Shown here: piece by piece, positions 44,245 to 52,554 of the stretch | How the letters are laid out: every line of letters starts with the position of its first letter | Position numbering within the stretch: the stretch's first letter is position 1 | From: Pseudomonas sp. PD9R | GTDB lineage: Bacteria; Pseudomonadota; Gammaproteobacteria; Pseudomonadales; Pseudomonadaceae | NCBI RefSeq assembly: GCF_019200975.1 | Contig: NZ_JAHTMR010000004.1 | Span: 342,662 to 406,661, forward strand | Direction: 5' to 3' | DNA length: 64,000 bases | The notes under the pieces: model-generated | What the model saw: the letters and a program-made list of their open reading frames with translations, nothing else | The model's database searches: none | What the model was told of the DNA's origin: nothing | Position numbers and translations under genes: made by a program

Positions 44245-44396
44245 GACAGCCTCCAGCAAAGCATGTAGGGGATAGGTACGCTGCCCAAGAATCGCCTAAA
44301 ACTCGCTGTAACTGCTTGGCTACCACCGCCAATTCATTGGTCTGAAACCGCCAATATTCCGAGCGTGGAAAGCGGCGCTGGGCACCACTGTGATCA

Positions 44397-45398
44397 CTAA
44401 ACTCGCGAAAATACCTTGCCAGGAGATACGCCATATTCTTTGCGGAAAACTCGACAGAAGTGCGAGACGTCATTGAACCCGGTTTGGTAGGCGGCCTGAG
44501 TGACAAGCTTCACTTGTCCAGTCTCCAATAAGTCATAGCTTCGCTTCAGACGTGCAAGCCATAGCTGCTGCATCGGTGTTGACTGATGCTTAGCAAAAGC
44601 ACGAAACAGCGTGCGCTCAGACACATGCATTGCAGACGAAATCGTCCCCATGCTCAGAGTCTCATCTTCAATATTTGCTTGTAGATAAGCCATAGTCTTA
44701 ATGTAGAGTGAATCCGCGTGAGTGCATGAGAAATCCTCCCCCGCCTGCAGGTCTATCGCCACCGACAGAGTTTCAAGGAACGCCGTCGCCAAACGCCCAA
44801 GAGAAGAGCTGTCTGAACCGTCGGGAAGGCAAAGCGAGGCTTTCATCAGGCCGCCAAGTACATTGGCCATACCATTCTGATTTCCAATTTTCATGCCTAC
44901 GATTCGTTCAGCACGATTGGTTCTTGCCATAAGCGCACTACGTGGCATTCTCATGAGCAGCAACGACTTAGCGGAAACCTCTTGTATGAAGGGAGTAGCA
45001 GCGTCATACAGCGCCATTTCGCCGGAGCCTAAGGTGATATTATTGCCATTTTGCTCCAACCTAACACAACCATCTTCCACAAAGTACGCTACTAAATCAT
45101 CCCCAGGACTATATCTTATGTTATTTGGTGTCCTATGCCAGGAGTGTTCACTGGCATCATACTGACCGACAAGTAAACTACCCAAGTTATGACCTTTCAG
45201 CTCACCAACAAACCCATTACTCTTTGGCTTCCAACTTTCAGCAGGAATAAAATGCGTGCAAATAGCATGATGCCAATATTCAAAACGCTGCGGGGAGTCA
45301 ACTAACGAAGTCGCATAGAGAAATTGCCCGCTGGACATCTTCGAATTTCCTTGTGGAGCGTGCAATAGCTCAACACTATTAGAAACTGAATTAGCCAT
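44397..45398 (-). CDS. AraC-family regulator, FeaR-like
   Basis: A 333-residue regulator. The N-terminal part (FEYWHHAICTHFIPAESWKP, NIRYSPGDDLVAYFVEDG) resembles the AraC-binding domain of FeaR-type activators. The C-terminal part has two helix-turn-helix units (MGTISSAMHVSERTLFRAF and LVTQAAYQTGFNDVSHFCRVFRKEYG with FNDVSHF as the family signature). It lies between the nitrile hydratase terminator and cbtB on the same strand. It is a good candidate for a nitrile- or amide-responsive activator of both the hydratase operon and cbtBA. The gene is less G+C-rich than its neighbours. Confidence 0.85.
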   Translation of the reverse strand: MANSVSNSVELLHAPQGNSKMSSGQFLYATSLVDSPQRFEYWHHAICTHFIPAESWKPKSNGFVGELKGHNLGSLLVGQYDASEHSWHRTPNNIRYSPGDDLVAYFVEDGCVRLEQNGNNITLGSGEMALYDAATPFIQEVSAKSLLLMRMPRSALMARTNRAERIVGMKIGNQNGMANVLGGLMKASLCLPDGSDSSSLGRLATAFLETLSVAIDLQAGEDFSCTHADSLYIKTMAYLQANIEDETLSMGTISSAMHVSERTLFRAFAKHQSTPMQQLWLARLKRSYDLLETGQVKLVTQAAYQTGFNDVSHFCRVFRKEYGVSPGKVFSRV

Positions 45399-45743
45399 GT
45401 TTATATCCTCTCAAAAGCTTACGCCAGGCATAGCCTGACGCGGCCTACCCCCTTTAACCAAGCAAAATCAGGGCCAAGAGCTCGGCTATACACCCTGCCC
45501 CCGCGACTCCTCAGAGAGGGGCCAGCACTTACGCGAAAACATCTCAAACAATCAATAAAATACCGCACAAGACTGGTTCGGTGCGCACCAGATGAGAGCA
45601 ACACTCCAAACTCCTAAACAAAAAAGGGGAGCTGTAGCTAAGCTACCTGCTCCCCATAAAGGTACTGCACAAATTAAATGTTTACGATGGAAACACTTGT
45701 TACCTAGAATCGGGGGCATTTGACCCAACGATCATTTATTTCG
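45399..45743. other. Intergenic region before the AraC gene
   Basis: Contains the terminator of the nitrile hydratase operon (45619-45655) and the promoter of the AraC-family gene. A short open frame at 45419-45604 has no coding character and is not called. No clear repeat was seen. Confidence 0.5.
45619..45655 (-). terminator. Terminator of the nitrile hydratase operon
   Basis: On the minus strand a 30-base hairpin with arms GGGGAGC and GCTCCCC and inner TAGCT/AGCTA is followed by a T-run (45619-45625). It lies about 90 bases beyond the accessory gene stop and is a textbook intrinsic terminator. Confidence 0.85.
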
Positions 45744-46118
45744 TCAGAAAACCTCATCACGCTCGTGATGCTCGAACTCGTGCTCCCTCTGGTGGATGGC
45801 TTCCGCATCAAGGACTTTAGTGCGAGTCAAACACATTTCTAGTGCTTCCAGCCAACACAAATAGTATTCATCTAGACCATTCTGGTTATTCCGCTTTATC
45901 GAACTGGCCAGTTCTCCCCGAAATGTGGCCCAAGTAAAAAGCCCCTGCTGTGAAAGACTAACTGCCATACCAAAAGCCCGGCTTTGCCATGGCGCTTCAA
46001 AGATTAGTTCTCCGTTTACTCGAGGCATCGATTCAGATCCAGTCATGGAACTGATCTGCAGATTTACGGCATCGCCTGATGATGCGGGCTGACAGTTGGT
46101 AGTCGATTGGACGGACAT
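45744..46118 (-). CDS. Nitrile hydratase accessory protein (activator/P14K-like)
   Basis: A 124-residue protein related to the N-terminal part of nitrile hydratase beta subunits: MPRVNGELIFEAPWQSRAFG, LFTWATFRGELASSIKRN, YYLCWLEALEMCL. This matches the small accessory proteins (P14K, NhlE-type) that carry cobalt into the alpha subunit by subunit exchange. Its ATG overlaps the alpha stop (TAATG). The C-terminus is rich in His and Glu (HQREHEFEHHERDE), which may help hold metal. It should be essential for active enzyme. Confidence 0.85.
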   Translation of the reverse strand: MSVQSTTNCQPASSGDAVNLQISSMTGSESMPRVNGELIFEAPWQSRAFGMAVSLSQQGLFTWATFRGELASSIKRNNQNGLDEYYLCWLEALEMCLTRTKVLDAEAIHQREHEFEHHERDEVF

Positions 46119-46732
46119 TACTTATCCCCTACAATTGCTGGGAGCACTGTGACACCAACCATCGAGTCCCTAGTGATGAGGCTAGCCAACTCACTTTCAG
46201 ACATGCTTTCGGAGCCCAAGGGTCGTTGAGGCATGATGAAATAGCGCACCTCAACATTACTGTCCAAAACTTTCACCTCTTTAGAGGCGGGAATCTCAGT
46301 ACCGAACTCAGCCAAAACAGCTCGAGGTTCACGCACAACTCGAGAGCGGTAGGGAGCATCTTTATACCAGCGAGGGGGTAGTCCCAGAACCGGCCAAGGG
46401 TAGCAAGAGCAGAGAGTGCAAACGATGACGTGATGAACATCATCAGTGTTCTCAACCGCAACCAGGTTTTCCCCTTCCATACCGCTGATCCCAAGCTCTG
46501 CGACAGCTTTGGTTGCATTAGCCAGAAGTCGCTGTTTGTACTCAGGGTCGACCCACGCCTTGGCGATGGCTCTAGCACCATTCATAGGCCCAATATCCTG
46601 GGTGTACATGGATACGATGGTATCGACTACATCCCCCTGCAGAATCCCTTTTTCCTTAAGCAAGGACTCTAACGCTTTCGCTCTGACCTCCCCTTCAGAA
46701 AGGTCATGCTGATGATGTTTATGCTCGGACAT
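46118..46732 (-). CDS. nthA: Cobalt-type nitrile hydratase, alpha subunit
   Basis: A 204-residue subunit, start at ATG 46732 ([15 protein letters not shown]) with a GAGGAG ribosome site. The metal-binding motif is [11 protein letters not shown] (CTLCSC at 105-110); Thr in this position marks the cobalt type, whereas iron enzymes have Ser. The three Cys bind low-spin Co(III), two of them oxidised. The enzyme hydrates nitriles to amides in the cytoplasm. The gene order beta-alpha-accessory matches high-molecular-mass cobalt hydratases such as Rhodococcus NhhBA. CbtAB next door likely supply cobalt. Confidence 0.95.
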   Translation of the reverse strand: MSEHKHHQHDLSEGEVRAKALESLLKEKGILQGDVVDTIVSMYTQDIGPMNGARAIAKAWVDPEYKQRLLANATKAVAELGISGMEGENLVAVENTDDVHHVIVCTLCSCYPWPVLGLPPRWYKDAPYRSRVVREPRAVLAEFGTEIPASKEVKVLDSNVEVRYFIMPQRPLGSESMSESELASLITRDSMVGVTVLPAIVGDK

Positions 46733-46751
46733 AGCTGCTCCTCGAAACTGG

Positions 46752-47450
46752 TTATTGTTCTGTGACGGGATCCATGTAGCACTCATAGAGATCTATGGTG
46801 ATGGAGGTATTCGGCTCCGCACTGTCACCCCAAATCTCACTGCCCTCGAAGCGGACGGCATATGTCGGTTGGGCATGTTCACCACGTCGGTGAGCAACCG
46901 TGTCCGCAAGAGGATAGGTACCGCTATAAGAGAGGATCACCCCAACCCTGCCCCAAATGTAACGAGGCAACCTGGTATGTCCTGGCACTGCTAATGTCCG
47001 AGCTCTGACCTTTGCGCCGATTGAGAATGCCTGCGGCTGGTCTGGGCGCCGAGCCTCCAATCCCACGTAAGCGATTTTCCGGGCTCCGGCGATGAGTCGG
47101 TCGACAACCTCTTGATCGAGCTTGCCTTTAAATTCAGGAAATTTGGTCTGTCCGGCCAGAATAGACATACTCCTTTCTGCGAGCTCTTCTCTAGTGACGT
47201 GGCCATCCCTTACGCACAGTTCTTCAATCGCTTCGAGCCAGTGAATGTAATAGGGAGTTTTCAAATAATCTGCTGGTGGCATACGCTCGATAATGTGACG
47301 GAATTCGTCAAGCGCCCACGTCCCCACAGTCCCGGAGACAAGTAGTAATGCGAAGGTCAAACCCTCCCAGTGCTCATGAAAGACCTCGTCATCACGAGTA
47401 TTGATAGGGCCAAGGTGATGCAGGCCGCCTATATCATGAATACCAATCAT
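46752..47450 (-). CDS. nthB: Nitrile hydratase, beta subunit
   Basis: A 232-residue subunit; ATG 47450 ([15 protein letters not shown]) is chosen for its GAGGGG ribosome site and agreement with the usual MNGIHDxGG start. Family features are [32 protein letters not shown], and the SH3-like C-terminal domain with [32 protein letters not shown] and [12 protein letters not shown]. Two conserved Arg near the beta/alpha interface normally hold the oxidised cysteines. First gene of the operon; the promoter lies in the following ~270 bp. Confidence 0.94.
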   Translation of the reverse strand: MIGIHDIGGLHHLGPINTRDDEVFHEHWEGLTFALLLVSGTVGTWALDEFRHIIERMPPADYLKTPYYIHWLEAIEELCVRDGHVTREELAERSMSILAGQTKFPEFKGKLDQEVVDRLIAGARKIAYVGLEARRPDQPQAFSIGAKVRARTLAVPGHTRLPRYIWGRVGVILSYSGTYPLADTVAHRRGEHAQPTYAVRFEGSEIWGDSAEPNTSITIDLYECYMDPVTEQ

Positions 47451-47726
47451 AATTTTCCCCTCACCCGCCATGCTACGGTTGGTTTTATAGTCAGACTGAC
47501 CTACATCGGCAGACCCACTCGAGGTGATTGGGTCGATGGCGGCACAGTTACTACCGACATCCGGAGGCAGGCTCTGAAGACGAGAATAGTCTTGGGCGAG
47601 GAATGTGTCTTGGCTGGGACTGACAAGCTGCCTTGACCAAAACCGTCATTCACACTTCACAAATTGAGTCCCTACAACACAGTTTGCGCCCTATCCAGCA
47701 TCTTCCCGTGCCAGCCCCTTTTAAAG
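47451..47726. other. Promoter region of the nitrile hydratase operon
   Basis: About 276 bp without a gene between nthB and the next terminator. On the minus strand a TATAAA-like element lies at about 47484-47492, some 35 bases before the chosen start. No strong dyad or direct repeat that would mark the AraC-regulator site could be picked out by eye. Confidence 0.45.
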
Positions 47727-47756
47727 AAAAAAAGCCCGGAGTATGAGCCCCGGGCC
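47727..47756 (-). terminator. Terminator after the hydroxyisobutyrate dehydrogenase gene
   Basis: On the minus strand GCCCGG (47750-47755) pairs with CCGGGC (47734-47739), followed by seven T (47727-47733). It lies 33 bases beyond the dehydrogenase stop. Confidence 0.8.
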
Positions 47757-47788
47757 AAAGAGTGAAATTCGGCGAAATGAATGATAAA

Positions 47789-48709
47789 TCAGGCGATTGC
47801 TTTCTTAGGCATGGCGTTTTCCGCAGCTTCTTTCAGCGTCAACACCAACGAGGTTGCGTCCATATCGGATCCGCCTCTTTCCATGTGATTTTTGAGTAGT
47901 GCATGCGCAGCTTCGGCAGTGGCGATGGTAGCGCCGACTTCACGACCAGCGTCCATGGCAAGAGTCAGGTCTTTGGCCAATAACCAGGTTTTAAAGCCGG
48001 CCTTGTAACCTTTAGAAGCTGGTGAGCTAGGAACAACGCCCTCGCCTGGGTTCCAGACGCGGAATGTCCAGTTATCAGCGGTCGAGCGAATTGCGATCTC
48101 AAAGAACTCTTTGAGATTCAGACCCAAGCGCTCGGCTAAAGCAGTAGCTTCACAGTTTACCGCTACACAAACACCCATAATGAGGTTGTTCACAACCTTT
48201 GCAGCCTGACCAGCTTCAGGGCCACCAGCGTGAGCAACGTAATCGCCCATTGGGCCCAGCAACTCTTTGGCTCGAGCGACGTGAGGATCTTCACAGCCAA
48301 TCATGAAGGTTAAGGTACCGTCGATTGCGCCCTCGGTGCCGCCCGATACTGGCGCTTCGGCGAAGATACGCCCTGCTTTCTTGGCAGAAGCATGGAGTGA
48401 CCGAGCATTTTCAATTCCGATGGTGGAGCAATCGATAACGATGGTGTTGGGATCGATGCTAGCAAACACGCCGTTCGGCCCAGCAAGAACTTCCTTCACT
48501 TCAACGCCGGTGGGCAGCATGGTGAAGACTGCCTCCACGCCCTTACAAGCTTCGGAAATCGTTTGGCAGATCTGAACACCGTTTTTGGCTGCAAGTTCAC
48601 GTGCAGCTGGATCGATGTCTACACCTTTGACAGCGTAGCCAGCGTTCATCATATGTTTGGACATCGGAATGCCCATGAAACCCAGGCCGATCCAAGCGAT
48701 AGTCTTCAT
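47789..48709 (-). CDS. 3-Hydroxyisobutyrate dehydrogenase-family enzyme
   Basis: A 306-residue beta-hydroxyacid dehydrogenase. It shows the NAD(P) site WIGLGFMGIPM (6-16), VIDCSTIGIENA (91-102), the substrate loop EAPVSGGTEGA (118-128) and the catalytic Lys in QAAKVVNNLIMG (K171). This family oxidises 3-hydroxyisobutyrate, tartronate semialdehyde or related acids. With mmsA in the same region, oxidation of 3-hydroxyisobutyrate to methylmalonate semialdehyde is the most economical reading. It has a GGAGAA ribosome site. A related broken gene lies at 62944. Confidence 0.85.
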   Translation of the reverse strand: MKTIAWIGLGFMGIPMSKHMMNAGYAVKGVDIDPAARELAAKNGVQICQTISEACKGVEAVFTMLPTGVEVKEVLAGPNGVFASIDPNTIVIDCSTIGIENARSLHASAKKAGRIFAEAPVSGGTEGAIDGTLTFMIGCEDPHVARAKELLGPMGDYVAHAGGPEAGQAAKVVNNLIMGVCVAVNCEATALAERLGLNLKEFFEIAIRSTADNWTFRVWNPGEGVVPSSPASKGYKAGFKTWLLAKDLTLAMDAGREVGATIATAEAAHALLKNHMERGGSDMDATSLVLTLKEAAENAMPKKAIA

Positions 48710-48819
48710 TTTTGTTCTCCATTGCTTACGAGGGATTGTACAAATTAATTGGGTAATGCAACTATTTCCTGCGCACTAACGTCGAGCACAACTTATCAAT
48801 TAGCTTCGTGACATTATCT

Positions 48820-49104
48820 TTAGCGCTGATCTATCGACTTTAAATAGGGATTTACGCTTACGCTGTTCCAGACACCATTCAGAGCGAAAGGGTCGTTTTT
48901 CTGAAAGTCGATAGCTTGTTGAAGCGACTCGGCTTCAACAACAAGCATGCTGCCGATTTTTTTGTCACTGTCGGTAGCGGTATAAGGGCCAGCTACCACA
49001 ATTTTGATGGAGGCACTCTTGAGATAAGTGCGGTGCGCGTCATAGAACTCATCACGCCGGGTAGGCGTAGACGGATCATCTTTGCAGTAGATGACATATA
49101 GCAT
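48820..49104 (-). CDS. YciI-family protein
   Basis: A 94-residue ferredoxin-like-fold protein. The start MLYVIYCKDDP, the RxxHxxYL-type segment DAHRTYLKSA with its His, AGPYTATDSDKKIGSMLVVEAES and DPFALNGVW are YciI features. YciI proteins may act as dehydrochlorinases or isomerases or bind small ligands, but most are uncharacterised. It lies 110 bp upstream of the dehydrogenase gene on the same strand and could share its transcript. Confidence 0.8.
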   Translation of the reverse strand: MLYVIYCKDDPSTPTRRDEFYDAHRTYLKSASIKIVVAGPYTATDSDKKIGSMLVVEAESLQQAIDFQKNDPFALNGVWNSVSVNPYLKSIDQR

Positions 49105-49275
49105 GTTGCACCTATTATTATTTGTTTGGCTCTGTGAACGAATCTAAGTCACTTATAAATGGCTTAACTCGATGGAACTCACATTACTCCCGCTGGTTGT
49201 GCCTTCACAACACAATAAACACACAGCCGGCGTGCAAAAATTCACTGATGGCGGTGCGAGCCATCAGCAAATTTT

Positions 49276-50178
49276 TCAGAGAAAGATCGCCCGGTTCGCA
49301 TCCACCTGCTCTGCGATGAACCTCGCGACCTCTCGGATATGAGCGGCCTTTCTGTGATCCTCATGAACGTGCATGTAGAACGAACGCTTGATGCTGACCT
49401 CGTTTGGAAGGACGGCGATCAGTTTAGGAAATGAGGTCGCGATATAGGCGGGAAGGATACCGAGCACCTTACCACCCAAAACCGTATGCACTTGGGTTAG
49501 CAGGTTGGTACTGCGCAGGCGCGAGACTAACTCCACGTCCAATCCACTGGAAAAATTGAGCTGGGGGGCGAACAAGAGATCCTCAACGTACCCCACAAAG
49601 GGATGCTGCTCGAGATCCTTCTGGGTATGTATCGGGGGAGATTCATCAAGGTACTGACGCGTCGCATAGATCTGAAGGCGATAGTCCGTCAGGCGTCGAG
49701 AAGCAACCCGCATATGTTCAGCAGTCGCCAAGCTGATGCCGATATCCGCCTCTCGTTTGGAAAGACTAAATACCCGCGCCGCTGCATAGATCTCTACCTC
49801 TAGATTAGGATACTTCCTTGTGAGTTCTGCCATTCTAGGTGCTAGAAATACACTTCCGAAACCATCTGGAGCACCAATCCTGACGAGCCCCGAAATTTGT
49901 CCAGGATCACTCTCGTCGCTTTTATAAGAAAGTAAAATGCTTTCCATACTTTCAACAGCATTTAAAACCCGCTCCCCTTCGGGAGTTAATTCGTAACCAG
50001 AATTACTTTTGTGGAATAGTCTTATTTTCAATCCTTCTTCCAAGGCTGAAATATGACGCGCTACCGTTGTATGCTCGGTACCAAGTCTTTCGGCAGCACC
50101 TGAAAGCGTGCCAGCTCTTGCTACAGCTAAAAAGTATCGAAAATCATCCCAGTTTTCGTTTTTTTGTTTTTTTGCCAT
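49276..50178 (-). CDS. LysR-family regulator
   Basis: A 300-residue regulator with an N-terminal winged helix (FRYFLAVARAGTLSGAAERLG, TTVARHISALEEGLKIRLF) and a periplasmic-binding-like ligand domain. It belongs to the branch starting WDDFRYFLAVA. It lies 27 bp downstream of another LysR gene in the same direction, so the two are co-transcribed. It may control the dehydrogenase/YciI genes downstream or the quinone oxidoreductase group upstream. Inducer unknown. Confidence 0.85.
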   Translation of the reverse strand: MAKKQKNENWDDFRYFLAVARAGTLSGAAERLGTEHTTVARHISALEEGLKIRLFHKSNSGYELTPEGERVLNAVESMESILLSYKSDESDPGQISGLVRIGAPDGFGSVFLAPRMAELTRKYPNLEVEIYAAARVFSLSKREADIGISLATAEHMRVASRRLTDYRLQIYATRQYLDESPPIHTQKDLEQHPFVGYVEDLLFAPQLNFSSGLDVELVSRLRSTNLLTQVHTVLGGKVLGILPAYIATSFPKLIAVLPNEVSIKRSFYMHVHEDHRKAAHIREVARFIAEQVDANRAIFL

Positions 50179-50205
50179 AACTCAACTCTCAATGACGGTA
50201 AAAAC

Positions 50206-51135
50206 TTACTCATCAGAAACCTCCCAAGGTGCCTTGGCAGAAAAATGGGACTCAATGAAGGTTTTGAAAGCATCGACTTTCGCAGATGTGTAAGCAGATG
50301 AAGGTCTAACAAAGTACACGCCTGAGTCGGTACTGAATGTCCACTCAGTAAGAACTCGAACTAGCTGCCCTTTCTTAATCCCCTTGGCCATCAACCACGT
50401 ACTACCAGCCACGATGCCCAATCCATGACTGGCAGCAATGAGAAGACCTTCGTTGTCATTACTTTTGATCGACCCTTTTGGCCTGATTGTGACGGCCTTA
50501 CCGCCGGACACGAGGCGCCAATCAGGAAAAGTGCTAAATCCGGTGTAGGACAGACATTGGTGTTTCACCAAGTCGTCAGGGTGCGTGGGCGCTCCATGTT
50601 GCTCAATGTACTCAGGCGAGGCACACATGATGCGTCTTTGATCGCAAAGCTTCCGTGCAATTAGCCGGCTGTCCGGCAAATCCCCGATACGTATCGCCAA
50701 GTCATAACCTTTCGAGACTATATCCACGAAATCATCCGTGTACTCGAGCTCCAGGGAGAGATGGGGATGGAGTTTGGCGAACTCGGCAATCAGCGGGCTC
50801 AACCACATCCGCCCCATCGCGGAGGGCAGGGACATCCTGAGCGTTCCTTGAATCTGCGAAGAGTTCTGTAACGCTTCAGATTGAGCCTCTCCTATCAATC
50901 GAGCAGCGAAACGGATGTTCTCAACGAAACGAGCACCGACGTCGGTGAACCGTACAGTCCGGGTAGTTCTCTCCACCAGACGAACACCCAACCTCATTTC
51001 CAAGGCTGAAATACGCTTGGACAAAACGGATGGATGCCGCTCGAGAACCTTCGCTGCCGCTGAAAACGTCTGATGATCTGCAAGCGCAAGGATTGCGGAG
51101 AGCTCATCTGCTTTACGGCTATCGAACGGATCCAT
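50206..51135 (-). CDS. LysR-family regulator
   Basis: A 309-residue regulator; ATG 51135 has GGTGAGG upstream, and a GTG at 51147 is an alternative. The winged helix shows LSAILALADHQTFSAAAKVLE, SVLSKRISALEMRLGVRLV and ERTTRTVRFTDVG; the C-terminal domain has TLRMSLPSAMGRMWLSPLI. It belongs to the CrgA-like group, often next to oxidoreductase genes they regulate. It begins 29 bp after the quinone oxidoreductase gene. The pair LysR-LysR is unusual but gives no sign of damage. Confidence 0.86.
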   Translation of the reverse strand: MDPFDSRKADELSAILALADHQTFSAAAKVLERHPSVLSKRISALEMRLGVRLVERTTRTVRFTDVGARFVENIRFAARLIGEAQSEALQNSSQIQGTLRMSLPSAMGRMWLSPLIAEFAKLHPHLSLELEYTDDFVDIVSKGYDLAIRIGDLPDSRLIARKLCDQRRIMCASPEYIEQHGAPTHPDDLVKHQCLSYTGFSTFPDWRLVSGGKAVTIRPKGSIKSNDNEGLLIAASHGLGIVAGSTWLMAKGIKKGQLVRVLTEWTFSTDSGVYFVRPSSAYTSAKVDAFKTFIESHFSAKAPWEVSDE

Positions 51136-51163
51136 CAACAACCTCACCAGTGCGGTTTGCTAA

Positions 51164-52138
51164 CTAAGGAACAAGGACGATCGAACCTTTTGAATGTCCG
51201 TTCTCAATGTCCTGCTGGGCCTTGGAGGCTTCATTCAAAGGATAAATTTTCGAGACATTGGCCTTGATGATGCCCTTGGCAATAGCATCCAGCACATCTG
51301 CTGCACGCTCTTGATAGGCTTCAGTAGTAGCAGTATGTGCCAACAAGGAAGGTCGTGTGAGGTACAGCGATCCTTTGGCGTTGAGCGTCCCTACTGCTAT
51401 GGGCTCAGGCACACCACTGGAGATGCCATAGGAAACCATCAGACCACGCACTCTCAGGCAATCCAGCGAAGTGTCGAAGGTTTGCTTGCCGATCGGGTCA
51501 TAAACAACGTCGGCCTTGTTTCCGCCGGTAACTTCTTGGACGTTTGCTGCCAATGTCGCGCTATCAAACACGAACACATGGTCACAACCAGCAGCACGTG
51601 CCCGCTCTACGCTGGCTTCTTTCGACACAACACCAATTACGTTCGCACCCAAGTATTTCGCCCACGATGCCATCAGCTGGCCAACTCCGCCTGCAGCGCC
51701 GTAGAGCAAAATGTTTGTGCCCTTGCTAACCGGGTAAGTGGTTTTTAGCAGGTATTGAGCGGTAATGCCTTTAAACAGGATAGAGGCCGCTTCTTCAAAA
51801 CTCACAGAGTCAGGCAGCTTAACCAATCGCTCAGCTGGATAAAGTCTGACAGCTGCATAGCTACCGATAGGGCCAGTTGCGTATGCAACGCGATCACCAA
51901 CCTTAACGTTCGTCACGTTTGGCCCAATGGCCTCTACAACGCCAGCGCCTTCCAAGCCAATGCCAGACGGAAGAGGAATCTTCACCTCACCACGGCGCTG
52001 ACTGATATCCAGAGGATTCACACCTACAGCATGTTGCTTGAGACGCACCTGCCCCTCAGCCGGCTCACCGACCTGGATGCTGCCCAGATGAAGTTGCTCG
52101 GCACCGCCAAAGCTTTCTAAACGCACTACATCGACCAT
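51164..52138 (-). CDS. Quinone oxidoreductase-like protein (zinc-free MDR)
   Basis: A 324-residue medium-chain reductase without zinc ligands. It shows GVNPLDISQRRGE, GLEGAGVVEAIGPNV, KGITAQYLL, ILLYGAAGGVGQLMASWAKYLG (nucleotide site AAGGVG) and VYDPIGKQTFD, as in QorA-type NADPH quinone reductases. It is divergent from the MHS transporter across 416 bp, with two LysR genes behind it. It may reduce an enone or quinone connected to the local pathway. Confidence 0.86.
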   Translation of the reverse strand: MVDVVRLESFGGAEQLHLGSIQVGEPAEGQVRLKQHAVGVNPLDISQRRGEVKIPLPSGIGLEGAGVVEAIGPNVTNVKVGDRVAYATGPIGSYAAVRLYPAERLVKLPDSVSFEEAASILFKGITAQYLLKTTYPVSKGTNILLYGAAGGVGQLMASWAKYLGANVIGVVSKEASVERARAAGCDHVFVFDSATLAANVQEVTGGNKADVVYDPIGKQTFDTSLDCLRVRGLMVSYGISSGVPEPIAVGTLNAKGSLYLTRPSLLAHTATTEAYQERAADVLDAIAKGIIKANVSKIYPLNEASKAQQDIENGHSKGSIVLVP

Positions 52139-52554
52139 GACTCACCTCCAGTGATTGCACTGCACCCAAGGTCGCACCTTGCACCATTTGCAACAAGCCA
52201 CACCCCATGCATTACAGAGCTGCACCATTTGCACAAATAAGCCGCCATACCTCTCCGTGACCCGTTTAAACGGCTGTGCAGCAGATATAGGGCGACCCAC
52301 AGTGCATCCCCTATTTTATGCACATCCATTGAGCAGATTCTGCTCTGTGCCACTCGTTAGACCACTCATAGACTCGGCTCCACTACCACAGGTAATTGGA
52401 GACGTTGCCCCCCGCTGTCCGCACTACGAACCATCGAGCATGACCGAGTTATCGGGGCGCCAGCTTCAGATAAATCCAACGATGGCGGCCAGTTCAATTG
52501 GCCGGCAGTCAAGAACAAAAACAAAACGAGCCCACAGGGCCGAGGAACTGCAAA
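52139..52554. other. Divergent promoter region with direct repeats
   Basis: 416 bp without a gene between the quinone oxidoreductase and MHS transporter genes. It holds the repeated 13-mer TGCACCATTTGCA (52180 and 52221) near the oxidoreductase side, plus two further TGCAC-containing segments at 52155-52165. Confidence 0.6.
52180..52233. promoter_or_regulatory. Two direct repeats TGCACCATTTGCA, candidate LysR sites
   Basis: Exact 13-base copies at 52180-52192 and 52221-52233, 41 bases apart start to start, about four helical turns. Each is itself a partial dyad (TGCA...TGCA). Same-face spacing suggests two bound regulator dimers, possibly one of the adjacent LysR proteins. Confidence 0.5.

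Noticed and set aside
44245..44396. Possible cobalamin riboswitch before cbtB
   Set aside because: The 152-bp space shows no B12-box-like sequence or the expected long structured leader, so I do not call one; a covariance search would settle it.
45419..45604. Short minus-strand frame of 61 codons before the AraC gene
   Set aside because: No family resemblance, poor start context, and composition unlike coding sequence.
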